From assembly GCF_000717595.1 (NCBI RefSeq), contig NZ_JNZO01000001.1:1-64000 (forward strand): DNA of 64,000 nt, read 5' to 3'. The DNA is from Streptomyces flavochromogenes (GTDB taxonomy: Bacteria; Actinomycetota; Actinomycetes; Streptomycetales; Streptomycetaceae). The notes under the pieces were generated by a model. It had not been told where the DNA came from, searched no databases, and saw nothing but the letters and a program-made list of their open reading frames with translations. Position numbers and translations under genes: made by a program. Below, in pieces: positions 32,138-40,163 of this stretch. The number at the start of each line of letters is the position of its first letter. Position 1 is the first letter of the stretch.

Positions 32138-33996
32138 CGCGCTACGACGTGATCGTGGTGGGCTCCGGTGTCGCGGGCTCGCTCGTCGCCCACCGGCTCG
32201 GGCGGTACGGCCGGCGGGTCCTGGTCCTGGAGGCGGGCGCCGCGGATCCCGGAGACGGAGCCGTCGACGATCCGCTGACCACGTACCTCGCGGCCTCGGG
32301 CCTGGTTCCCGGTTCGGCCCTCGGGGCCCGCCCGGAAGCGCCCTCGCCCGAGGTGACGGACATCGTCGGCGCGGACGGGACCCCCGGGTACCGGACGGCC
32401 GGACATCTCCACCAGGACGGGCCGCTGCCGTACGCCAGCGGATACGTCCGTGCCAACGGCGGCACCGGCAATGTCTGGACCGGACTCGCCCCCCGCATGC
32501 TCCCGGAGGACTTCGACACCGAGGCCTTCGGGTACGGGCGGCGGTGGCCGCTCGGCTACGAGGAGCTCGAGCCCTCCTATCGGGCGGCCGAGGAGGAGCT
32601 GGGGGTGGCCGGCGACGCCGACGAGCAGCGCGAGCACGTCGGGCTGCCCCTCCCCGACGGCTATGTGTTTCCCATGCGGCCGCTGCCGGCCGCGCGCCTG
32701 GACGGCGTCCTCGCGGCCCGCCTCGACGGGCGGCGCGTGACGGATCCGGTGGCCCGGCGCGAGGTCGAACTGCGGGTGGTCGGCACCCCGCACGCGCGCA
32801 ACGGTGTCCCGGACCCCCGGTACGACGCCGGCCGCGGGTACGTTCCGCGCGGCCGCCACGGGCGGCCGGAGCCGGAGAGCCGCTGCGTGGGCAACGCGAG
32901 CTGCATCCCCCACTGCCCTTCGTACGCGAAGTACACCCCGCTCAAGACCCAGGGCCGCTGGAGCACCGGCGTCATCCTCAAGGACCGGTCCGTGGTCAGC
33001 CGCGTCCTCGTCGACGCGAGCGGGCGGGCCACGGGCGTGGAGTACCGCTCGTACGACGGGAGGGCTTCCGTCGCGCACGCCGATGTCGTGGTGCTCGCCG
33101 CGCACGCGGTGGAGAACGCCCGACTGCTGCTGCTCTCCGGGCTCGCCGGCCGCAGCGGCCAGGTCGGTCGCCATCTGATGGACCACCCCGTTCTGCTGAC
33201 CTGGGGCCTGCTGCCCGAGGACGCCGGGCCGTATCGGGGTCCCGGTTCGGTCTCCGGTTTCGAGGGCTTCAGGGCGGGCCCGGCGCGCCGGGTCCGGGCG
33301 CCGTTCCGCGTCGAGTTCGGGACCTGGGGCTGGGTCTGGGCGAAGGGCCCCGTCGACACCGACGTGCGGCACTTCCTCGCCGAACGCAGCCTGATCGGGG
33401 CCGACTTGCGGAAGGCGGTCGGTGACCGCATCCGCCGCCAGTTCACCCTCCAGTTCGAGATGGAGCAGAGCGCCGACCCCGCGAACCGGGTCACGCTCCA
33501 CCCGACCGAGCGCGATCCGCTGGGGCTGCCCCGCCCCCTGGTCACCTACGACCTCGACACGCACGTGAAGGAGGGGATGGCGGCGGCCAGGGCGGTGTCC
33601 GACCAGATCTTCGGACTCCTCGGCGCCGAGGACCACACCGACTACACGCCGGCGGCGGCCTGGCCCGGCCGCTTCGAGTACGGCGGCCGTACGTACGGCT
33701 ATCGCGGGGCGGGCCACGCCGCCGGCACCCACATCATGGGCGACTCCCCGGACACGTCGGTGGTCGACTCCTGGCAGCGCTGCTGGGACCACCCCGGCCT
33801 GTACGCGGTCGGCTGCGGCAGCATGCCCTCGGTGGCCACCTCCAACCCGACGCTGACCATGGCCGCGCTCGCCCTGCGCAGCGCGGAGCGCGTCGAGGCG
33901 GACCTGGCGTCCCGCGACCGTCCGGTGCCCCTCGCCCCGCCCCCGACCTCCCCCACCGCCAGCGAGACCTCACCGACCCGAGGAGTCCCGGAATGA
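32134..33996 (+). CDS. GMC-family FAD-dependent oxidoreductase
   Basis: 620 residues. The FAD-binding fold is at the N-terminus (YDVIVVGSGVAGSLVAHRL, then VLVLEAGA). NGGTGNVWTG is the second FAD signature, and the cysteine-containing CVGNASCIPHCPSYAK lies near residue 255. The C-terminal GMC_oxred_C region includes HIMGDSPDTSVVDSW and SMPSVATSNPTLT. The family oxidises alcohols or sugars. With the small subunit before it and the decarboxylase-like gene after it (ATGA overlap), it forms a three-gene unit that may oxidise a secondary alcohol to a ketone. No cytochrome c subunit is present, so the electron acceptor is unknown. Confidence 0.87.
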   Translation: MTRYDVIVVGSGVAGSLVAHRLGRYGRRVLVLEAGAADPGDGAVDDPLTTYLAASGLVPGSALGARPEAPSPEVTDIVGADGTPGYRTAGHLHQDGPLPYASGYVRANGGTGNVWTGLAPRMLPEDFDTEAFGYGRRWPLGYEELEPSYRAAEEELGVAGDADEQREHVGLPLPDGYVFPMRPLPAARLDGVLAARLDGRRVTDPVARREVELRVVGTPHARNGVPDPRYDAGRGYVPRGRHGRPEPESRCVGNASCIPHCPSYAKYTPLKTQGRWSTGVILKDRSVVSRVLVDASGRATGVEYRSYDGRASVAHADVVVLAAHAVENARLLLLSGLAGRSGQVGRHLMDHPVLLTWGLLPEDAGPYRGPGSVSGFEGFRAGPARRVRAPFRVEFGTWGWVWAKGPVDTDVRHFLAERSLIGADLRKAVGDRIRRQFTLQFEMEQSADPANRVTLHPTERDPLGLPRPLVTYDLDTHVKEGMAAARAVSDQIFGLLGAEDHTDYTPAAAWPGRFEYGGRTYGYRGAGHAAGTHIMGDSPDTSVVDSWQRCWDHPGLYAVGCGSMPSVATSNPTLTMAALALRSAERVEADLASRDRPVPLAPPPTSPTASETSPTRGVPE

Positions 33997-34862
33997 CCGC
34001 ACCGCTGCCCCTGCCGCCCGTGTCCGAGCCCTTCCGGCTCCCCTTCCACTACGGGGCGTTGCACCAGATCGGCCTCGACTGGCTGGTCGCCCCCGGGCCG
34101 GTCCGGGAACTGCTCGCGAAGCACCACCCGGATCTGACCGCTGCCGAGTTCGAGGACGGGCGCGCCCTGGTCTCCCTCGACTACCAGCTGTACTTCGCGC
34201 AGTACGCCTTCGGCGGCGGTGTCACGCAGGAGATCGAGTTCAACGTCGTCGCGTTCCCGACCGGCGCGGAGGGGCGACTGCCGCGGCTGAGCTACGCCCA
34301 GTACGCGCAGGGCTGGGACCAGACCAAGCTGCTCGGCATCGCGCGCGTCCACGTCGTCTGCGACAACCCGTTCGCGATCAGGGCGGGGCGCGAGCTCTAT
34401 GCCGAACCCAAGTACCCGGGCCGGTTCGAGGTGGATCTGCCGTCGCTCAACGGGCCTGCGGGCGAGACCTGGAACGTGCGGTGCAAGGCGGCCACGATCG
34501 GCGTGGACGGCACCCTGGACGAGGACCTGGGTCCCCTGGTCGACCTCACGGCGGAACTCGACGGCCTCGCCCCCGCCGTCGCCAACTCCGCGCCGATCAC
34601 CGGCTACGGCACCGACCTCGAAGGGCGTCTGCTCGCCGGCCCGATGAACGTCTCTCAGCCGTACCGCTGGTACGACCTGGCCGCGCCGGCGCACGCGGGA
34701 CGCGCACGGCTGACGGTGCACGCCCCGGAGAGCGACCTCGGCCGTGACGCCCTCGCCCTCGTCGGCGACGGGGAACCGGCCACCGGCGCCTGGACGTACC
34801 AGTCTCCCCCGGTGGCCGCCCACAACCGCCCGTACTACGTGCCGGTCGCGCCTCGTCCCTGA
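33993..34862 (+). CDS. Acetoacetate decarboxylase-like protein
   Basis: 289 residues of the ADC superfamily fold. FHYGALHQIGLDWLV is the N-terminal part, and GRELYAEPKYPGRFEVDLP in the middle resembles the region around the catalytic lysine of the family; Lys in EPKYPG is the candidate Schiff-base residue. Members without proven decarboxylase activity are common, and some act as aldolase-dehydratases, so the reaction is not certain. Its start overlaps the GMC gene stop by ATGA. It is the last gene of this unit; only 54 bp separate it from the convergent GH114-like gene. Confidence 0.75.
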   Translation: MTAPLPLPPVSEPFRLPFHYGALHQIGLDWLVAPGPVRELLAKHHPDLTAAEFEDGRALVSLDYQLYFAQYAFGGGVTQEIEFNVVAFPTGAEGRLPRLSYAQYAQGWDQTKLLGIARVHVVCDNPFAIRAGRELYAEPKYPGRFEVDLPSLNGPAGETWNVRCKAATIGVDGTLDEDLGPLVDLTAELDGLAPAVANSAPITGYGTDLEGRLLAGPMNVSQPYRWYDLAAPAHAGRARLTVHAPESDLGRDALALVGDGEPATGAWTYQSPPVAAHNRPYYVPVAPRP

Positions 34863-34916
34863 CCGCTCGGGGGTGGGTCGGTGGCGCGGTCCGGTCCACG
34901 TCGCCGGCCGCCCCCG

Positions 34917-35807
34917 TCAGCAGGTCTCGCGGACGTACCCGGCTTCTCCCGCGGGGCGGACGTCGGTGTCGCGCAGGACGACGGAGAGCGTCCCGCCCCA
35001 GCGCGCACAGGCTCGGGCCAGGCCCTTCCTCTCGTACTCGATGACGAGCACCCGGTTGTCGAAGGCGGTCGCGTAGGGGCCGCATTCGTCGTACTGACCG
35101 CACTCCTCGGCGACCGCGAAATCGAAACCGAGCTTCCGGCCCCGCTGCGCGAGATCGGGGGCGTTCTTCTGCCCCATCGCGAGTCCGGCGGCGTGGGCCC
35201 GGGCGACGAGCAGCCGGGCGAAGGCGAGGTCGTGTTCGGGCGTGAGGAGGCCCCGGGACCGTTCGTACGAATCGAGGTTGTCCGCCTCGACTGCCTGGTA
35301 GCCGGCGTCGGCGCAGCCGTCGATCCACTCACCGACGATCGCGGCGAGCCGCTCGCGCTTGGCCGGTGTGGAGACGTCGAAGAGGACCTCGTCCCAGTCC
35401 TGGTCGACGACCGGTTCTCCCGTCGCGCTCCGCAGGAGGAGGTCGGGGTGGTTCTCCTCCCACCAGTCGGTGGCGTCCGGCTGGGCCTGGAAGGCGTTGA
35501 CGTAGCAGATGTTGTACAGCCCTTTCGCCGGCTTCGCCGTGCGGTCGCGCGAGACGGCGCCCACCCCGGGGGGCGGTGCGTAGGCTCCGCCGATCTGGTA
35601 GTCGAATCCGACGTGGGGCTCGGGCGGGACGGCCGCGCGGGGGGAGGAGGGCGGCGGGGAGGAGGGGACCGAGTCGCCGTCGCCCCCGTCTCCGGGCGAG
35701 GTGCATCCGGCCACCGCGACGGCGAGGAGGCCGGCCAGGGTGAGGGCCGGCAGACGGTGGCGTCGCCGGCGCACGCTGCGGAGGGGACGGGGTTCGCGGG
35801 CGATCAC
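34917..35807 (-). CDS. GH114-like lipoprotein (endo-alpha-1,4-polygalactosaminidase family)
   Basis: 296 residues from the GTG at 35807, which is preceded by AGGAG. A basic start and hydrophobic segment end in the lipobox AVAGC, so the protein is a lipoprotein on the outer face of the membrane. A Ser/Pro linker leads to a TIM-barrel-like domain. It has FDYQIGGAYAPPPGV, YNICYVNAFQ, the active-site-like AVEADNLDSYERS and EECGQYDECGPY, all typical of glycoside hydrolase family 114. Members cut galactosaminogalactan-type polymers, but few are characterised. A longer ORF from 35978 was rejected because it lacks a ribosome site and a signal-like start. Confidence 0.82.
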   Translation of the reverse strand: MIAREPRPLRSVRRRRHRLPALTLAGLLAVAVAGCTSPGDGGDGDSVPSSPPPSSPRAAVPPEPHVGFDYQIGGAYAPPPGVGAVSRDRTAKPAKGLYNICYVNAFQAQPDATDWWEENHPDLLLRSATGEPVVDQDWDEVLFDVSTPAKRERLAAIVGEWIDGCADAGYQAVEADNLDSYERSRGLLTPEHDLAFARLLVARAHAAGLAMGQKNAPDLAQRGRKLGFDFAVAEECGQYDECGPYATAFDNRVLVIEYERKGLARACARWGGTLSVVLRDTDVRPAGEAGYVRETC

Positions 35808-36126
35808 GGTGCGGGGCTCCTGGTCGTCGATTCCTCGGGGCGGCGCGCGGCCGCCCCCTACGGTACGGGCGCTTTCCGATCGGCCCGTAGCGGCCTGCCG
35901 GACGTCACGAGAACGGCCCGCTACCGTCCGGACGGGCCTCAAACACCCACGCTGACCACATATCTGAATTGCAGTCATGTCTGCGGATACCGCGCAAGGT
36001 ATTGCGTCACCCCCCGGCCGTCTCTAGTCTCCGCGCAATGGTTAGGAACACTTCCTAACCATTGGCCGATCATCGATGTGAGCCCCCACCGCTGCCTTCG
36101 CGCAGCACTCCCCCGGAGGACGTCGG
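35808..36126. other. Divergent promoter region
   Basis: The 319 bp separate the GH114-like lipoprotein from the beta-helix enzyme. A promoter for the plus strand is readable as TTGCGT (36002-36007), a 17-bp spacer and TAGTCT (36025-36030). The perfect palindrome at 36037-36063 begins at about its transcription start. No further gene is apparent. Confidence 0.6.
36037..36063. promoter_or_regulatory. 27-bp operator palindrome
   Basis: AATGGTTAGGAA and TTCCTAACCATT are perfect 12-bp arms around CAC. The site starts about 7 bp after a TTGCGT-17-TAGTCT promoter, so a bound repressor would block transcription of the beta-helix enzyme. It is AT-rich compared with its surroundings. No copy was found by eye elsewhere in the window. 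The regulator is unknown. Confidence 0.8.
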
Positions 36127-39100
36127 ATGTCACACGCACATCAGGCACGCCCCGCACGCAGAGACCGCACCCCTCGACGGCACCGCGCCATGGTGCTCGC
36201 CATGGCCGTCGCCACCGCGCTGACGGGCGTCACCGGCCTGGGCGGCGGCACCGCTGTCGCGGTCCCCGGCGACCGGGCCGCCACCACGGCCGCCACCGGC
36301 ACGGCGGCCCTCGCCGTACCCGACCTGAGCAGCGCGAACCGACGGGCACCCGTCGCGGGCCTGCCGGACTGGAGCAGGGCGGGATACCGGGGCGGCGCCG
36401 CGCTCCCCGGCCCCGCCGAGGCCCACCCCGACGCCGCCTGTCACATCACGGCGGAGGAACTCGCCTCCCGGTACGGCGTGCGCGCCGACGGCGGCGACGC
36501 CACGACCGGCCTCCAGCAGGCCGTCGACGCCATCAGGACCGACTGCACCCCGTCGGCCGGCTACACCAGGCTGTCCTCGATCACCCTGCCGGCCGGCCGG
36601 ATCGTCGTGACGCGCCAACTCTCCCTGGACGCGGACTACATGGTGCTCCGCGGCGCGGGCATGGGGCAGACCACGCTCGCGTTCCGGCCGGACGCGAACA
36701 CCCGCTACGACACCCTCACCCCGGACGGCGGCGACTGGGACGAGGACGGCATGACCCACGGGGCGGGGAAGGGCGGCTGGACCTGGCCCGGCCGCGGCCT
36801 GCTCCGGGTGCAGACCCGAGAGGTCTCGCCGAAGTACACGAGCGACCACGCCTCCGCCCCGGCCGACCGCAAGGACATCTTCGAGGGCAGCGTCAACCAG
36901 CACTGGGCGAGCGGAATCCCGCTGCGCGAGGGTTCGGCGATCGGCACCACGCAGATCAGACTCGCCGCCGACGCGGACATGTCGCGCTTCACGGTCGGCG
37001 CCCATCTCTGGGTCGGCGCGGCCAACACGGCGAAGTTCTACCAGCAGCAGACGATCACCGACTCGTCCACGTACGTGAACCAGCATATGCGGCAGCAGAT
37101 CTTCCAGATCGCCGCGGTGGACAGCGCGGGCAGGAACCTCACCCTCGACAAGCCGCTCGAGTACGAGCTGCCGCTCGACTCGACCTCCGACGGCTCGGCC
37201 GCGATCGGCGGAACCGTCTACCCGAGCCGTGTCACACCGCTCAAGGTCGTCCAGGGCGTCGGGATCGAGGACCTGAGCATCACCCAGGAGCTCGACGGGA
37301 TGCCCAGGCTCGGCGGCGGCACGTACGACGTCGACCCGGACGACGCCCGGACCGACTTCGGCAACATCGCCCCGGAGTACGCCCAGCACGGCATCGTCCT
37401 GAAATGGGCGGCCAACGTCTGGATCCGGCGCGTCGGCACCCGGATGACCGGCTCCCACGCCGTCGTCACCGAGAGCGCCAAGAACATCCAGGTGCAGGAG
37501 TCCTCCTTCGACGGCTCCTGGAACAAGGGCAAGGGCGGCAACGGCTACTTCCGCGGCTCCCGCGTCTGGGACTCGCTGTACGCGTACAACACCAGCCGGA
37601 ACCTGCGTCACTTCACCTTCCAGTGGTCCGCATCGGACAACGTCGTCGTCGGCAACGACTTCGACAGCGACCTGAACCTGCACGGCGGCTGGGAGCGGCG
37701 CAACCTCTTCGAGAACAACAAGGCGGCGGTCCCCTTCGAGAACTCCTCGAAGAACTGCCGCGCGAACTGCGGCGAGGAGGGCGGCGGCGGCCCCGACGAC
37801 TCGACCTGGTGGCCGATCTGGTGGGGCGCGGGCCCCAAGGCCGTGAAGTGGTCCGGTGCCACCGGCCCGCAGAACGTCTTCTACGGCAACGACCTCAGCA
37901 AGCAGACCACGGCCGGCGGCCCCTATCAGCCTTACTACGCCGACCGCCGGCGTCTGTACCAACTGGGCAGCGCGGCCGCCGACGCCTCGGCGTACCGGCA
38001 CCTGGCGGAGAACGGCACTCCCGTCCCGGACTGGGCGGGCAGGGAGAACCTGGACTACAGCAGGGCCCCGCACGCCGGTGTGAACGCCACGAGGACGGAC
38101 ACGTCCGGCTCACTCTTCCTCAAGTCGACGGGCTCGGGCCCCGGCGGCGACAGCGAGGCACCGAGCGTCCCGGGCGCGCCGCGCGCCACCGGCACGACGG
38201 CGGACAGCGTCTCCCTCGCCTGGCAGGCGTCCACCGACAACGTGGGTGTGACCGGCTACGACGTGTACCGGGGCGGCTCGCTCGTGGGGACGACGGCCTC
38301 GACCACGTACACCGACACCGGCCTCACGGCCTCCACCACGTACGGCTACACCGTCAAGGCCCGTGACGCCGCCGGGAACGGCTCCGGCGCGAGCGGCGCG
38401 GTCTCCGCCACCACGCGGAGCGGCGGGGGCACGCCCACTCCCGCCCTGCTCTCGCGGGGCCGGCCGGCGACGGCATCCTCCGCCGAGGCGGCCGGCTTCG
38501 AGGCCTCCCTCGCGGTGGACGGCGACACCGGGACCCGGTGGGCCAGCGCGGAGGGCGTGGACCCGCAGTGGATCCGCGTCGACCTCGGCGCCTCGCACGC
38601 CCTCTCCCGGGTGAGGCTCACCTGGGAGGCCGCGTACGGGAAGGCGTACCGGATCCAGACCTCGAACGACGGCACGAACTGGACCGACGTCCACTCCACC
38701 GGCACCGGCGACGGCGGCGTGGACGACCTCGCGGTGACCGGCGCCGGGCGGTACGTCCGGATGCTCGGGACCGCGCGCGGCACGGCGTACGGCTACTCCC
38801 TGTGGGAGTTCGAGGTGTACGGCTCCCCCGCCCCCGGGGGCGGCGCGGACACCACGGCGCCGAGCGTCCCGGCCGGGCTCCGCGCCACGGGCACGAGCGC
38901 GAGCAGTGTCTCGCTGGCCTGGGACGCCGCAACGGACGACGTCGGCGTCACCGGTTACGACGTCTTCCGGGGCGGTACGAGGGTCGGGAGCACCGCGTCG
39001 GCCTCGTACACGGACACCGGGCTCGCGGCCTCGACCTCGTACGGCTACACGGTCAGGGCGCGGGACGCGGCGGGGAACATGTCCGCCGCGAGCGGCTCCG

Positions 39101-40107
39101 TCGAGGTGACCACCGGGCCGGACGGCGGTGGCGGTCCGGTCGTCGACGTGTCCACCGCAGGGCAGTTGCAGAGCGCGCTGGCGAACGCGCGGCCCGGGCA
39201 GACGATCAGGCTGGCCGCCGGTGAGTACCGGGGCTCGTTCGTGACGCAGCAGGCGGGGACGGCCGCCGCGCCGATCACGCTCACCGGTCCGTCGAGCGCC
39301 GTCCTCGTCAACGACGGCCCGTCGGGTACGGCCCCGTCCTGCCCCGTTCCGACCGCCGGCTGGGACTCCGGCTACGGACTCTGGCTGTACGGCGCGCCGT
39401 ACTGGCAGCTGACCGGCTTCACGGTGAAGGAGTCGAAGAAGGGCGTCGTCCTCGACGACTCCCCCCATGTGACGCTCGACGGTCTCTCCGTGCACCACGT
39501 CGACGAGGAGGCGGTGCACTTCCGGCGCTCCTCGGCCGACGGCGTCATCAAGAACTCGACGATCACCCACACGGGTCTGGTCCAGGCCGGGTACGGCGAG
39601 GCGGTCTACATCGGCTCGGCCGGCTCCAACTGGGCCTGCCACGGCAACCAGGGCGGCGTGGACCGGTCGGACCGCGTCCAGGTGCTGGACAACAGGATCG
39701 GCCCGTCGGTCGCCGCCGAGCACGTCGACATCAAGGAGGGCACGTCCGACGGCGTGATCCGGGGGAACACCTTCGACGGGTCGGGGATCAGCGGCTCCAA
39801 CTCGGCCGACTCGTGGGTGGACGCCAAGGGCGTCGGCTATCTGATCGAGAACAACACCGGGACGTTCTCCTCACCCGGCACGTTCGCGAACGGCTATGAG
39901 ACCCACAACCCGTCGACGACGCCGTCGTTCCCGAACGGCTGCGGCAACGTGTGGCGCGGCAACCGGTCCGACCTCGGTGGCGTGGGTGCGTACGCCATCA
40001 AGATCACCTCGCCGTCGAAGTGCACCGCCGACCCGAACGTCGTGCACGCCTCCAACACGGTGACGCACGCCGGCAGCGGCCTGACGAACGTCCCCGTCAC
40101 GCCCTGA
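36127..40107 (+). CDS. Secreted multidomain polysaccharide-degrading enzyme (two beta-helices, two FN3, F5/8C)
   Basis: 1326 residues. A long Arg-rich signal peptide leads to a pectate-lyase-like right-handed beta-helix (about 100-650; it starts ELASRYGVRADGGDATTG and has repeated N/D turns such as ENNKAAV and VVVGNDF). Then come FN3-1 (about 675-765), a discoidin/F5-8C carbohydrate-binding module (about 775-900; SLAVDGDTGTRWAS, WIRVDLG), FN3-2 (about 910-1000), and a second beta-helix (about 1010-1326; TAGQLQSALANARPGQTI, PITLTGPSSA, KNSTITHTG). The second helix is like chondroitinase-B/alginate-lyase relatives. FN3 units in actinomycete exoenzymes are linkers. Substrate is unknown, but anionic glycans are usual. 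The start is 3 bp after a GGAGGA site. Confidence 0.82.
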   Translation: MSHAHQARPARRDRTPRRHRAMVLAMAVATALTGVTGLGGGTAVAVPGDRAATTAATGTAALAVPDLSSANRRAPVAGLPDWSRAGYRGGAALPGPAEAHPDAACHITAEELASRYGVRADGGDATTGLQQAVDAIRTDCTPSAGYTRLSSITLPAGRIVVTRQLSLDADYMVLRGAGMGQTTLAFRPDANTRYDTLTPDGGDWDEDGMTHGAGKGGWTWPGRGLLRVQTREVSPKYTSDHASAPADRKDIFEGSVNQHWASGIPLREGSAIGTTQIRLAADADMSRFTVGAHLWVGAANTAKFYQQQTITDSSTYVNQHMRQQIFQIAAVDSAGRNLTLDKPLEYELPLDSTSDGSAAIGGTVYPSRVTPLKVVQGVGIEDLSITQELDGMPRLGGGTYDVDPDDARTDFGNIAPEYAQHGIVLKWAANVWIRRVGTRMTGSHAVVTESAKNIQVQESSFDGSWNKGKGGNGYFRGSRVWDSLYAYNTSRNLRHFTFQWSASDNVVVGNDFDSDLNLHGGWERRNLFENNKAAVPFENSSKNCRANCGEEGGGGPDDSTWWPIWWGAGPKAVKWSGATGPQNVFYGNDLSKQTTAGGPYQPYYADRRRLYQLGSAAADASAYRHLAENGTPVPDWAGRENLDYSRAPHAGVNATRTDTSGSLFLKSTGSGPGGDSEAPSVPGAPRATGTTADSVSLAWQASTDNVGVTGYDVYRGGSLVGTTASTTYTDTGLTASTTYGYTVKARDAAGNGSGASGAVSATTRSGGGTPTPALLSRGRPATASSAEAAGFEASLAVDGDTGTRWASAEGVDPQWIRVDLGASHALSRVRLTWEAAYGKAYRIQTSNDGTNWTDVHSTGTGDGGVDDLAVTGAGRYVRMLGTARGTAYGYSLWEFEVYGSPAPGGGADTTAPSVPAGLRATGTSASSVSLAWDAATDDVGVTGYDVFRGGTRVGSTASASYTDTGLAASTSYGYTVRARDAAGNMSAASGSVEVTTGPDGGGGPVVDVSTAGQLQSALANARPGQTIRLAAGEYRGSFVTQQAGTAAAPITLTGPSSAVLVNDGPSGTAPSCPVPTAGWDSGYGLWLYGAPYWQLTGFTVKESKKGVVLDDSPHVTLDGLSVHHVDEEAVHFRRSSADGVIKNSTITHTGLVQAGYGEAVYIGSAGSNWACHGNQGGVDRSDRVQVLDNRIGPSVAAEHVDIKEGTSDGVIRGNTFDGSGISGSNSADSWVDAKGVGYLIENNTGTFSSPGTFANGYETHNPSTTPSFPNGCGNVWRGNRSDLGGVGAYAIKITSPSKCTADPNVVHASNTVTHAGSGLTNVPVTP

Positions 40108-40121
40108 CGGGCAGGAACGGC

Positions 40122-40159
40122 AGGGGGTGCGGCTCGCGTCGACGCGGGCCGCACCCCCT
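40122..40159. terminator. Bidirectional terminator
   Basis: AGGGGGTGCGGC and GCCGCACCCCCT form 12-bp arms around a CGCGTCGACGCG palindromic core. It separates the plus-strand gene ending at 40107 from the minus-strand gene ending at 40164. Confidence 0.85.
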
Positions 40160-40163
40160 TCTG

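Noticed and set aside
34917..35978. Longer start for the GH114-like lipoprotein at 35978
   Set aside because: The added 57 residues would move the signal peptide away from the N-terminus, and AGGAG precedes the GTG at 35807.
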